Assembly (NCBI RefSeq): GCF_000758825.1
Contig: NZ_JRMX01000013.1
Span: 117,431-181,430 of the forward strand
Length of the DNA: 64,000 nucleotides
Direction of reading: 5' to 3'
Origin: Arcanobacterium sp. S3PF19
Lineage (GTDB): Bacteria; Actinomycetota; Actinomycetes; Actinomycetales; Actinomycetaceae
Shown here: piece by piece, positions 36,860-45,529 of the stretch
Layout: each line of letters begins with the position of its first letter
How positions within the stretch are numbered: the stretch's first letter is position 1
The notes under the pieces: model-generated
The model's database searches: none
Seen by the model: the letters and a program-made list of their open reading frames with translations, nothing else
What the model was told of the DNA's origin: nothing
Program-made: the position numbers and the translations under genes

Positions 36860-37891
36860 GTGACTCTAGGCACAGGATCTGAAATGGGTGGGCGGCAGAA
36901 AATGGTGGAAAAGCACGTTTTGCGCCTGCTTGGCGGAGAAGAAAAATACGACGCGTATGAGCTTGCCGCACTGTTGGGCACGGATGTGGAATTTGTGCAG
37001 AAATTCTGGCGTGCCATGGGATTCCCCGTGATTCGCAAACCCGATACGAAGGTGTTTACCGACTATGATCTGGATGTGATGCGCGCACATCTGCGAATGA
37101 GAGACAGCGGCCTTGCCGATATGGATACTCTGAATTCTCTGATCCGTGCCCAGTCGCACCTGGCAGACAGAATGGTGCTCTGGCAGCACGAGGCCCTTGT
37201 GCAGGAATTTATCGGACGCTACGGTGTGGACGACGTCACCGCACGCTCCATGGTTTTGGAGCGTATCGACGATTACGAAGAATTTTTGGTATATCAGATG
37301 AAGTATGCCTGGCGCCGGCATTTGGCGTCGCTGCTGCGGCGCTCGGAAACGGAGTTGGAGGAGCGCAGCGGCGTTTTTGAAGACCGTCTTATGCTGCGCC
37401 GTGCTTTTGGCTTTGTCGATCTGGTTTCCTTTACGCACCGCTCCGGCGAACTTTCTCCCCATGCGCTGGTCGATTTCATTCAGACTTTCGAGTTCACCTG
37501 CCGCGACGTAATTTCCACCTATGGTGCCCGGGTGGTGAAAATGGTGGGGGACGCGGTACTTTACATTGCCGACGATCTGGATACCGGGATCACGGTGGTG
37601 GACGGCATTGTGCGGGCCCTGCGCGCGAATCCGCAGATGCCCGATGTGCGCGCCTCGCTTGTCTGGGGCGGGGTTGTTTCGCGTTTCGGGGATATTTTCG
37701 GGCCGAAAGTAAATCTCGCCTCGCGTCTGTGCAATGTGGCTCCGGTGAACGGTATTCTGGTCGACATACAGACTGCCCGGGCACTGCAGGCCCTGGACGG
37801 CGAAAAGTATCGGGTGGAACGGTATGAAATTCCGGAGCTGCAGGGAATCGGCGCGATCGAAGCGGCAAAAGTGGAATTATTGCATTCTTGA
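36860..37891 (+). CDS. Class III adenylate cyclase with N-terminal regulatory domain
   Basis: A 343-residue cytosolic enzyme making cAMP from ATP. The catalytic domain starts near residue 180: metal-binding Asp187 (FGFVDLVS) and Asp231 (KMVGDAV), the ATP-selecting pair Lys227 and Asp278, and transition-state Asn285 and Arg289 (NLASRL) are all present. Lys/Asp argues for adenylate rather than guanylate cyclase. The N-terminal 170 residues resemble the autoinhibitory domain of M. tuberculosis Rv1264, a pH-sensing holoenzyme; the helix-turn-helix-like opening (DAYELAALLGTD) fits. GTG 36860 lies 7 bases after TATTCT; ATG 36884 is an alternative start. Confidence 0.86.
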   Translation: MTLGTGSEMGGRQKMVEKHVLRLLGGEEKYDAYELAALLGTDVEFVQKFWRAMGFPVIRKPDTKVFTDYDLDVMRAHLRMRDSGLADMDTLNSLIRAQSHLADRMVLWQHEALVQEFIGRYGVDDVTARSMVLERIDDYEEFLVYQMKYAWRRHLASLLRRSETELEERSGVFEDRLMLRRAFGFVDLVSFTHRSGELSPHALVDFIQTFEFTCRDVISTYGARVVKMVGDAVLYIADDLDTGITVVDGIVRALRANPQMPDVRASLVWGGVVSRFGDIFGPKVNLASRLCNVAPVNGILVDIQTARALQALDGEKYRVERYEIPELQGIGAIEAAKVELLHS

Positions 37892-37959
37892 AGAATTCTT
37901 TACTAAAATTATGACATAGTGTCGCATCAGCGGCTGTATTGTGTGTCGAGAAGGTAAAT

Positions 37960-38637
37960 ATGACGAACGTTCTCCTTGTGGAAGACGACAGGGCAATTGC
38001 CGATCCCCTTGTGCGTGCGCTTGCCCGTGAGGGGTATGCCGTTTCGCAGGCGGATACGGGCGAATCTGCTTTGCGGCAGATGGCGCACGGGTTGGATCTG
38101 GTGATATTGGATTTGGGTCTGCCCGATATCGACGGTTTGGATGTGGCGCGAAAAACGCGGCAGCTCGGTTTTGAATTTCCGATTCTGATTCTGACCGCCC
38201 GTGCCGAAGAAGTCGATATGGTGGTGGGACTGGATGCCGGCGCCGACGACTATGTGACGAAACCTTTCCGCCTGGCCGAACTGTTGGCCCGGGTGCGTGC
38301 CCTGCTGCGCCGCGGCGGGGGAAAATCCCCGTCCGACAAACCTCTTGCGGCGCAGGATGTGCAGGTAGACCCGCAGGCACACCGCGTTTTTGTGGGAGAA
38401 AAGGAAATACGGCTTACCGGTAAGGAATTTGATCTGCTTGCCGCGCTGCTGCGTTCCGCCGGTGAGGCCGTGCCGCGCGACCGGCTGCTGCGGGAGGTGT
38501 GGGGAAGCGAAAAAGATATCGCCACCAAGAAATTGGATATGCATATATCCTGGCTGCGCCGAAAACTGGGTGACGACGTTGCCAAACCGCATTACATCAC
38601 GACCGTGCGGGGTCTCGGATTCCGTTTTGAAGTGTAG
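37960..38637 (+). CDS. OmpR/PhoB-family response regulator
   Basis: A 225-residue transcription factor. The receiver domain has the acidic pocket at residues 8-10 (VEDD), the phospho-acceptor Asp51 (VILDLGLPD), Thr79 and Lys101 (VTKPF). A C-terminal winged helix (about 130-225) has the OmpR pattern LTGKEFDLLAALLRSAG and DMHISWLRRKLGDD...ITTVRGLGFRF. GAGAAGG precedes ATG 37960. It lies 9 bases before its histidine kinase. Target genes are unknown; the surface-glycan genes downstream are plausible but unproven. Confidence 0.95.
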   Translation: MTNVLLVEDDRAIADPLVRALAREGYAVSQADTGESALRQMAHGLDLVILDLGLPDIDGLDVARKTRQLGFEFPILILTARAEEVDMVVGLDAGADDYVTKPFRLAELLARVRALLRRGGGKSPSDKPLAAQDVQVDPQAHRVFVGEKEIRLTGKEFDLLAALLRSAGEAVPRDRLLREVWGSEKDIATKKLDMHISWLRRKLGDDVAKPHYITTVRGLGFRFEV

Positions 38638-38646
38638 CGTGACCGG

Positions 38647-39963
38647 GTGCGGCGGCGTGCGATTCGGCTGATTTCGGCAGCGGTTCTTCTCACAGTGCTG
38701 TTTGTGGGGATTCCCACGCTTGCGCTGATGCTTTCGAATATGTGGTCGGAAGCGCAGACGCAGCTGGAAGCGCGGGCAAAAACCGTTGCCCTGAGTATTG
38801 ACGCATACGGCAGCCGGGGAGTGCCGGTCGATACGCGGATATTGGAGCATTACGCTCCGGCGTCCGATTCGTATCCGATGCATATTTCGTATCGGACGGA
38901 TACGGGAAAGGTGTATACCGCGGGAGCGCAGGCCGGCGGCGGTCTGCTTTCCGCCGCGCAGCACACGTATTTTGGCGGCACGGTAACGGTGTCCATGCCG
39001 CGCAGCGTACTTTTGGCCCGCTCTTTTTGGCTGATTTTCACTGCTGCCTGTTTGTTTCTTGCGGCCTACGGAGTGGGGATTGCCGTTGCGCTGCGCCAGT
39101 CGCGAAGAATTTCCGCGCCCCTGATTTATCTCGCGGCCTCTGCCGAACAGGTGGGTGCGGGGCAGGTACGTCCAAAAATAAAGCGTTCCGGAATCGAGGA
39201 AATTGATCTGGTAAGTCAGGAACTGGAACGGACGGCCGACCGGGTTGCCGGCAGAATTGCCGCCGAGCGCCAGTTTGCCGCCGCCGCCGCGCATCAGCTG
39301 CGCACCCCTTTGACGGCTTTAAGTATGCGTGTGGAAGAAATTCAGTATCTGAGCGAAAACGAAGCGGTGAGCGAAGAAGCGGAAAAAGCTTTGGAGCAGA
39401 CGGAACGGCTTTCGGGCGTGATTGACGATCTGATGGCAAATTCGCGCCGGCAGACGCTGGGAAATATGGAGGCGATCACTCCCGATGATATTTTCCATCA
39501 GCAGAGTGACGAATGGGACAATATCTTTGCTTCTGCGGGGCGCGGGATTAAATTCAAAATCGAAACCGACGCGGTGGTGTTGGCAACGCCCGGCGCAGTG
39601 GCCCAGATTCTGGCGACCCTGATTGAGAACTCGCTGAAATACGGTGCGGGCACGACGCTGGTCAAAGCGGGAAAATCGGCGCAGACGGTGGTGATTAAGG
39701 TCAGCGACGAGGGAGAAGGCGTGAGCGGGGAAATTGCGCCCGTAATTTTTCAGCGCGGATTTTCCACCGGCGGCTCCACGGGAATCGGCCTGGCCGTGGC
39801 GAAGGAACTGGCGGAAAATTTGGGCGGACGCCTGGAACTGACCAGACAGAAGCCGGCGGAGTTCACTTTGACGCTGAAAGCGATTCCCGCATCTTTGGAT
39901 CCGCATCTTCTGGTGCCGCAGGGCGCCGTTTACAGTGCCGGAATCCGCAGGCACCGGCGTTAA
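38647..39963 (+). CDS. Membrane sensor histidine kinase
   Basis: A 438-residue kinase. Two transmembrane helices (about residues 8-29 and 128-149) frame an extracytoplasmic domain of about 95 residues, then HAMP, a HisKA domain with His216 (AAAAHQLRTPLT), and an ATPase domain with N box (LIENSLKYG), G1 (DEGEGV) and G2 (GGSTGIGLAVAKEL). GTG start. It pairs with the preceding response regulator. The stimulus cannot be read from the short sensor domain. Confidence 0.95.
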   Translation: MRRRAIRLISAAVLLTVLFVGIPTLALMLSNMWSEAQTQLEARAKTVALSIDAYGSRGVPVDTRILEHYAPASDSYPMHISYRTDTGKVYTAGAQAGGGLLSAAQHTYFGGTVTVSMPRSVLLARSFWLIFTAACLFLAAYGVGIAVALRQSRRISAPLIYLAASAEQVGAGQVRPKIKRSGIEEIDLVSQELERTADRVAGRIAAERQFAAAAAHQLRTPLTALSMRVEEIQYLSENEAVSEEAEKALEQTERLSGVIDDLMANSRRQTLGNMEAITPDDIFHQQSDEWDNIFASAGRGIKFKIETDAVVLATPGAVAQILATLIENSLKYGAGTTLVKAGKSAQTVVIKVSDEGEGVSGEIAPVIFQRGFSTGGSTGIGLAVAKELAENLGGRLELTRQKPAEFTLTLKAIPASLDPHLLVPQGAVYSAGIRRHRR

Positions 39964-39994
39964 AACGCACGGCACCGGCAAAAGATAAATTTCC

Positions 39995-40015
39995 GGCGGC
40001 GCGATTCCCGCCGCC
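39995..40015. terminator. GC hairpin between kinase gene and LCP gene
   Basis: GGCGGCG pairs with CGCCGCC around a 7-base loop in the 53-base gap between convergent genes. There is no T-run, so termination strength is uncertain. Confidence 0.45.
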
Positions 40016-40016
40016 C

Positions 40017-41267
40017 TTAGTGCCGGGCGCGGACAGTGAGGGTTTTGTATTTCTCCGGCGTGGCCTCGCCTTTGGCAAGGTCGGCCCAGAAACGCTCTAT
40101 CGTGTTCGGATCAAGGCGGACGGTTGATCCCACTCCGCCCGGAAAATAGCTGAGGCTGGAGATCGGAGGCGTGCCGATCTGCCCCTGCGGCCCGAGAGCC
40201 TCTTTCAGTGTCAGGCCCGCATTCAGCACCGTACGCAGAGAATCGTTGGTGTCGACGGTGAGAATTTCGGCTCCTGCCAATACCAGCCGGCGCTGGCCCG
40301 GCGGATTTAAAAACATCCGGGGCGAAACGGCTTTGCGCAAAATTGCGGAAATGACCTGCTGTTGGCGCTGTGTGCGGCCGATGTCGCCAAGCGGATCCTT
40401 ATAGCGCATCCGGGAAAAAGCCAGAGCGCCCTTTCCGTCGGTGTCGTGGCAGCCGGCTTTCCAGTTCATCCCGGAGTAGGGGTCGTTCACATCGCGTCCG
40501 TAACACAGGTTTATGCCGCCGACCGCATCCGTGAGAGCCACCACGCCGTCCATGCCGATCTGCAGATAGTGGTCAATTTTCATTCCCGTCAGTTTTTCCA
40601 CCGTTTGGACCAGAAGCATCGGGCCGCCGGCGGCGAAAGAAGAATTGATTTTGTTTTTTCTGTGGCCGGGAATTTCCACGTAAGAATCTCTGGGCAGCGA
40701 AAGCAGGGTTACTTTTCCGTTGTCCGCTTTATGCAGAAGCATAATCGAATCGGAGCGTTCGTTGGGCGTGCCGTCGGCAACGGCGGTCCCGCGCTTATCC
40801 GAACCGACAATAAGATACGTTTCGCCGGCGGTGTCGGGCGCGTCGCTGAGCGCGGCGGTATGCCCCAAAGAGGTACTTCCCAGCCAATACAGATAAACAC
40901 ACCATCCCACTGCAAGAAGCAGGAGGAATATAACCGTGCCCAGGATTTTTCTGCCCGGATGCCGCTTTTTTCCCGCCAATGCCCGCCGAATGCCGCGGTT
41001 ATTTTCCCGTCCTTCGGGAGAAAATGCGGCCGGCGTGCCGGGTGCGTGCATTTCCCCGTGCATTTCGGGGGGAAAACTGCGCGGCGCAAAATTGGCGGAA
41101 TAGGACGGATCGCGCACCCCATTTTCCCCGCTTTCCGGGAATACGGGATAAACGGGTGCCTCCGCGCTCTCTTTTCCGCCGACTATTTTCGCTCCCTCAC
41201 GGCTTGGCCTCCTGCGTGTGCCGCGGGGAAGAAAGACCGGCGGATCGGTATCCTCACGGCCGTTCAC
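40017..41267 (-). CDS. LytR-CpsA-Psr (LCP) glycopolymer ligase
   Basis: A 416-residue LCP protein that transfers polyprenyl-pyrophosphate-linked glycans onto peptidoglycan on the outer face of the membrane. A long Pro/Arg-rich cytoplasmic N-terminus of about 105 residues precedes one transmembrane helix. The LCP domain follows with YLIVGSDKRG, ERSDSIMLL, VTLLSLPRDSYVEIPG, INSSFAAGG and the Arg-rich GDIGRTQRQQQVI pyrophosphate-binding motif. Its start overlaps the end of the upstream LCP gene (ATGA). Two LCP genes in tandem just downstream of the phosphocholine locus suggest attachment of the locus product to the wall. Confidence 0.93.
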   Translation of the reverse strand: MNGREDTDPPVFLPRGTRRRPSREGAKIVGGKESAEAPVYPVFPESGENGVRDPSYSANFAPRSFPPEMHGEMHAPGTPAAFSPEGRENNRGIRRALAGKKRHPGRKILGTVIFLLLLAVGWCVYLYWLGSTSLGHTAALSDAPDTAGETYLIVGSDKRGTAVADGTPNERSDSIMLLHKADNGKVTLLSLPRDSYVEIPGHRKNKINSSFAAGGPMLLVQTVEKLTGMKIDHYLQIGMDGVVALTDAVGGINLCYGRDVNDPYSGMNWKAGCHDTDGKGALAFSRMRYKDPLGDIGRTQRQQQVISAILRKAVSPRMFLNPPGQRRLVLAGAEILTVDTNDSLRTVLNAGLTLKEALGPQGQIGTPPISSLSYFPGGVGSTVRLDPNTIERFWADLAKGEATPEKYKTLTVRARH

Positions 41268-42457
41268 TGCCGCTGCCTATTCTGTTTTTTGCCGGCCGGG
41301 GAAGTGTCTTTGTTTTGCCGGTCTCTGTTTCGGTTTTCGGTGTCGGATATCCTGCTGCCGTCGGCATTCTGCGGATTTTTTATTTCTTCGGGAATCGGTT
41401 TGTCGCGGCGCAGCGAATCCCATACGAGTTTTGCGTTCTCCGCGGGAATCACCCGGTTGCCGAGAGGAACAAAGGGCATGGTGACAAAATTAAGATCCGA
41501 CTGTTTTATATGGCGCATGGAGTATAAAAATCCGCTCAGCCAGTCGAAATCCCCCAGGCCCTGCGACGTGTCCAGATTTTTGCTGATTGCCTTCACGATT
41601 TTGTAGAAACCGGGCAAATCCGAGAAAAGATTCATATGCGAGACCTTATGAAATACTTTTCCCACAAATTCCTGCTGCCGCCCGATACGGGAGATATCCG
41701 ATCCGTCTCCCAGGGATTTGCGGGCCCGCGTAAAGGCCAATGCCTGTCCGCCGTCCAAAACATGGCATCCCGCGGGAATATCCAGACCCGCATAGCGGTC
41801 GCGGACTCTCTCGTCGAAACACATCTCCACGCCGCCGATGGCATTGACCACGTCCTGGAAAGAAACGAAATCCAAAACCACATAGCCGTCAATCAGCACG
41901 TCGGTAAGTTTCTCCACGGTCTGCAGGGTGCAGGTGGCTGCGGCATTGACGTCGCCGCCGGCACCGCCGATCATAAACGCGCTGTTGAAGATGGCACCGG
42001 TTCGGGCGGGCGTGTGTCTGCCGTTGGGCAGGGTGCAGGAGGGAATATCCACGAGCGTGTCGCGCGGGATGGAAACAACGTCCACGCGTTTGCGGTTTGC
42101 GCTGATATGGGCAAGCATTGCCGTATCGGAGCGCATTCCCTCCACGCCGTCCCTGAAAGAGCCGGCGTTTTTCCCCGAGCGGCTGTCTGACCCAAGAAGC
42201 AGGATGTTTATCGGCTGACCTTCTTTTTGGTCCAGCGGCACCGCGGTGGACGGGCGTGCGTTGTTGATCAGAGACGTGAAGTCGTGCTGCCTGATATTTC
42301 CCTGAAGATGGCGGTAAATCGTGGCAAATGCGGATACGGCGCACAAAAGCAGACAGAGAAGAGTTACCGCCCCGCCGCGGATTATTTTCCGGGTGGCGGA
42401 AAGAAGCTGCCTGTGGCCGGGTATTGCCGGGGATTCACGAATAAACACATAGAACAT
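41264..42457 (-). CDS. LytR-CpsA-Psr (LCP) glycopolymer ligase
   Basis: A 397-residue LCP protein with one N-terminal transmembrane helix (about residues 28-50). It has the catalytic-pocket motifs NILLLGSDSRSG, RSDTAMLAHI, VDVVSIPRDTLVDIP and SRIGRQQEFV, and a polar Asn/Arg/Gln-rich tail of about 35 residues. It has a shorter N-terminus than its neighbour, so the pair may use different polymers or membrane partners. First of two LCP genes overlapping by 4 bases. It starts 56 bases after the licB-like gene, and TATTTT about 20 bases before the ATG could give it its own promoter. Confidence 0.92.
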   Translation of the reverse strand: MFYVFIRESPAIPGHRQLLSATRKIIRGGAVTLLCLLLCAVSAFATIYRHLQGNIRQHDFTSLINNARPSTAVPLDQKEGQPINILLLGSDSRSGKNAGSFRDGVEGMRSDTAMLAHISANRKRVDVVSIPRDTLVDIPSCTLPNGRHTPARTGAIFNSAFMIGGAGGDVNAAATCTLQTVEKLTDVLIDGYVVLDFVSFQDVVNAIGGVEMCFDERVRDRYAGLDIPAGCHVLDGGQALAFTRARKSLGDGSDISRIGRQQEFVGKVFHKVSHMNLFSDLPGFYKIVKAISKNLDTSQGLGDFDWLSGFLYSMRHIKQSDLNFVTMPFVPLGNRVIPAENAKLVWDSLRRDKPIPEEIKNPQNADGSRISDTENRNRDRQNKDTSPAGKKQNRQRQ

Positions 42458-42513
42458 TCTACTGTCTGTTTCCCTAAAATAAGGATATTTGGGATTTTTC
42501 TTCCAACTGTGAA

Positions 42514-43551
42514 CTATTTGGCATTTCTTCGCCCGTCCGCCGGGCCTTCGCCGCCCGGGGCATATTCTTCAGCCGGCGGCGAAGGGCGCCCGGCGGGATC
42601 CGCACCGTGCGCGCCGTTTTCTTTATTCCTTACGCGCAGCAGGCTGCGCAGGTCCTCCGTTGCCGAAAGAACCGTGCCGGCAAAAATCAGAATACAGCAC
42701 ACAATTTCTTTTCCCGTCGGAAAGGAAAACATCCACAGCGAGGTATATATCAGTGCCCATGCGCAGTAGGAGATGTTCAGTGCCGTCGCTTTTGCCGCGC
42801 CCACAAGGCTGATGGCTCTGTAATAGAAAAGATAGGAGGCAACGCCCGCCGCGGCCGCGGCTGCCACAAGCAGTGTCGGTGCGGCGGTAACCGCTTTCCC
42901 GACAAATGGGAATCCGCCCGTCGCCGGAATAACGGCGCAGGCATATACGGCCGTGCCGGTAACTTCGCGGATGCACAGGGCGGTTTCGCAGTCCAGTTCT
43001 TCGGTTCCGCGCAGACTCCAGGCCAAAAAAACGGCTTCCGAGCCCCAGCCGAAGACGCATATCAGTGCCCCCGCAATACCGATTGCCGCATTGCCTCCCG
43101 GGCCTGCGGCCGTGCCCGATGTTCCGATTGCAATAATCCCGCCCAGTGCCGCAAGAAGAGCGGCGCCGCGGATAAGGGAAAATGATTCCCTGAGAAACAC
43201 AACCGCCAGAAAAGTGCCGCAGGCGGGATAAAAAGCCGAGATAATTGCGGTGTGTGCGGCTCCGATATTGTTAATTGCGGCCAGATAGCCGCTCATGCCG
43301 ATCGGGCCTCCGAGCAGTGCGCCGATCATAACGGCACGTGCGCCGCGCGTTTTCAGGGCACGCGGAAGCAGACGCATTTTTCCCCGCACGGTAAGGAAAA
43401 CAATCAGAATCAGCGAACAGATCAAATCGTGCATAAAAGCCGAACAGAGGGAAGCCTGCGGCGAATCGGAAAACGGGGAGAAGGCAAATGCCAGTCCCAG
43501 AATGAATGTGTCCAGTCCCCAGAGTGCGCCGCTGAAAAATCCGTTTTTCAT
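42514..43551 (-). CDS. licB: LicB-like choline permease (DMT/EamA superfamily)
   Basis: A 345-residue membrane protein with about ten helices in two EamA-like repeats: LWGLDTFILGLAF at the start, GALLGGPIGMSGYLAAI and AIISAFYPACGTFLAVVFLRES in repeat one, and NISYCAWALIYTSLW in repeat two. The opening with a Trp-Gly-Leu-Asp motif and the PIGMSGYLAA segment resemble LicB choline transporters. AAAGGAG precedes the ATG. It lies 30 bases downstream of the fused LicC/LicA gene, which supports choline uptake as its role. A Pro/Gly/Glu-rich cytoplasmic tail of about 45 residues is unusual. The superfamily is sure, the choline substrate inferred from context. Confidence 0.8.
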   Translation of the reverse strand: MKNGFFSGALWGLDTFILGLAFAFSPFSDSPQASLCSAFMHDLICSLILIVFLTVRGKMRLLPRALKTRGARAVMIGALLGGPIGMSGYLAAINNIGAAHTAIISAFYPACGTFLAVVFLRESFSLIRGAALLAALGGIIAIGTSGTAAGPGGNAAIGIAGALICVFGWGSEAVFLAWSLRGTEELDCETALCIREVTGTAVYACAVIPATGGFPFVGKAVTAAPTLLVAAAAAAGVASYLFYYRAISLVGAAKATALNISYCAWALIYTSLWMFSFPTGKEIVCCILIFAGTVLSATEDLRSLLRVRNKENGAHGADPAGRPSPPAEEYAPGGEGPADGRRNAK

Positions 43552-43581
43552 TAATGCTCCTTTGTGTTCAGGGCACTTTGC

Positions 43582-45402
43582 CTATGCCTGTTTTGCGGTC
43601 GGTGTGTCCGCGTCCTGCCACACGGGCGCGACACCTGTTTTGTACCACCGGAGAATTTTGGGCGCGTAGCGTTCGGCGTAGCTGAAATAGGTGTAGAGCC
43701 ATTCGTCTACTTTTTCGCCTTCGGATTCTTTGACGAGCGACCAGACGTACCAGCACCATCCGGCAAAGACTACGTATGCCCAGAAATGCCGGCGTTCTTT
43801 TTCCTCCGCGGCGCGCCCGAAATAATAGTCGATACACGCATTGGCGCGGGTTTCGTCCAGACTGCAGCAGACGCAGAAAGTGCCGAAGTCCCCGGCGATA
43901 TCGGACATCCCCGCATATTCCCAGTCGATCAGGTTAAGGGTGTCGTGCACGTCGAGAAGAAAATTGTGCGTAAAGAAGTCGTTGTGGGAGATACGGAGCG
44001 GAAATCCGTCCGCATCCGCAAAGGCTTTCAGTTCCGCAACCTGTTTTTTCAGTTCGGCGTAGCCGGGGATGTCTATCTTTTTGCGTTCGCCCAGAATTTT
44101 TTCGTAGCGCAGGCTTTCCCGATAAAAATCAAATTCCCGGGGGAGAACCGCCCCGCTTTCGTGCAGCTTTCTGCACATCTGCATGGCGCGGCGCAGATGC
44201 CCGGCGTTGTTTGCGTCCAAAGAGCGGGCATTGGGAATGAAACGCGATATTTTCCATCCTTTTTCTTCATCCTCGTAAATGAACGTGCTGTCCAGCCCCA
44301 GGTCGCGTGCCGTGCGCAGAGCCGTGTTTTCGCTTTTGCGGTCGATCATTCTGTCGGTTCCCGCTCCCGGATGGCGGTAGACGTATTCTTTTCCGTTTAC
44401 CGTAAAATGGCAGGAAAGGTTCGTCAGGCCCTGTTTAAGCGGAAAAAATCCGCCGATTTCCTCTTTTTTGCAGCGGAGTACGGCGCAGATGTTGTCGAAT
44501 ATCTCCGAATCCACATTTTTCATAAAATCCGGATCGAAGTTGCGCAGCTCATCCGGGGAGTCAAACTCTTTTATCACGTCGCTGCCGTAGAGGCGGGCAG
44601 TCATGTTCAGTTCTTTGATATGCTCGACGTAAATCTGTTCCCAGAGCTTGGGCGCGGTTTCCGGTCTGTGGTAGACGTTTTCCAGAATTTCCGTGAATTT
44701 TTTGGAGAAAGCGCGGTCGAAATAGACGTGTCCGAGCATGATTTCGCAGTCCCGTCCCCCGATTTCGACTTTGGTGATCCGCCGCCGCGGCCCGCAGGTG
44801 ACGCACCATTCGCCGGTTTCTCCCTCTACGTGCTGCACTGCGTAGAAAGCTCCGTAAACGTAATGTTCGAACGGATTTTCCGTGAAATAGTTGTCGGAAG
44901 AGCAGATGTAGGTGTTGCCGAGTTTTTCGCGTACCAGGTAAAGCGTGGAGTTGTTGTTGCGGACAGCGTATTCGCAGTTGACGGCGATTTTTACCCCGTA
45001 GCGGGCAGCCAGATAAAAGAAGTATTCTTTTTTGTACCCCACGACGACGGTGATATCGGTGATGCCCGCGGCGTGCAGCTGTCTGATCTGCCGTTCGATC
45101 AGCACTTCGCCGCGCACGCGCAGCAGTCCTTTGGGCAGCTCATAGGAGATCGGGGCGAAACGCGAGGAAAGTCCGGCCGCCATGATCACCGCGTTCTGCA
45201 CTTCGTAGGGCTTAAGCGCCTCCATTGCGGCTTCGGTGATCCGGTTTCCGCCAATATATCCGCGTTTTTTCGCTTCGCCGAGGGCAGCATTCACGCTCCC
45301 CAAAGACAGACCCGTGGCTTCGCACAGCTGCCGCTGTGTGGCCGGTTTGTTGCTCTGTGCCAGTTCGCGCAGAACGGAAAAGAGTGGGTGGCTGAGATTC
45401 AT
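43582..45402 (-). CDS. Fused winged helix-phosphocholine cytidylyltransferase-choline kinase (LicC/LicA)
   Basis: A 606-residue three-domain protein. Residues 1-62 form a MarR/GntR-like winged helix (ATQRQLCEATGLSLGSVNAALGEAKKRGYI). Residues 70-300 are a LicC-type nucleotidyltransferase: the pyrophosphorylase loop AAGLSSRF at 75-82 and PKGLL at 90-94 match enzymes activating phosphocholine as CDP-choline. Residues 305-600 are a LicA-like choline kinase with the catalytic loop HNDFFTHN at 473-480 and the metal-binding DWEYAG at 493-498. One chain could thus phosphorylate choline and activate it. AGGGAG precedes the ATG. A 20-bp palindrome lies 62 bases upstream. Aminoethanol or another amino-alcohol is an alternative substrate. 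Confidence 0.88.
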   Translation of the reverse strand: MNLSHPLFSVLRELAQSNKPATQRQLCEATGLSLGSVNAALGEAKKRGYIGGNRITEAAMEALKPYEVQNAVIMAAGLSSRFAPISYELPKGLLRVRGEVLIERQIRQLHAAGITDITVVVGYKKEYFFYLAARYGVKIAVNCEYAVRNNNSTLYLVREKLGNTYICSSDNYFTENPFEHYVYGAFYAVQHVEGETGEWCVTCGPRRRITKVEIGGRDCEIMLGHVYFDRAFSKKFTEILENVYHRPETAPKLWEQIYVEHIKELNMTARLYGSDVIKEFDSPDELRNFDPDFMKNVDSEIFDNICAVLRCKKEEIGGFFPLKQGLTNLSCHFTVNGKEYVYRHPGAGTDRMIDRKSENTALRTARDLGLDSTFIYEDEEKGWKISRFIPNARSLDANNAGHLRRAMQMCRKLHESGAVLPREFDFYRESLRYEKILGERKKIDIPGYAELKKQVAELKAFADADGFPLRISHNDFFTHNFLLDVHDTLNLIDWEYAGMSDIAGDFGTFCVCCSLDETRANACIDYYFGRAAEEKERRHFWAYVVFAGWCWYVWSLVKESEGEKVDEWLYTYFSYAERYAPKILRWYKTGVAPVWQDADTPTAKQA

Positions 45403-45463
45403 TGCGGCTCCCTGTGAACGGAAATAACGGCAGAGACCGTTCGCAAATCCGCGTTAGAAGCAG

Positions 45464-45483
45464 AAAATTGAACGTTCAATTTT
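45464..45483. promoter_or_regulatory. 20-bp perfect palindrome, candidate operator of the fused LicC/LicA gene
   Basis: AAAATTGAACGTTCAATTTT is a perfect palindrome in the 127-base gap between the flippase gene and the fusion gene. It is the AT-richest stretch nearby and TATTCAATAAAATA follows. Its position before the gene and size fit a dimeric winged-helix operator. The fusion's own N-terminal domain is the obvious candidate ligand (inference). Confidence 0.55.
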
Positions 45484-45529
45484 TATTATATTCAATAAAA
45501 TACTGAACGCAAGTGTTTGGGAAACAAAA

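Noticed and set aside
43564..45417. 617-codon open frame on the forward strand
   Set aside because: It is antisense to the fused LicC/LicA gene, which has intact catalytic motifs. The antisense product has no family resemblance.
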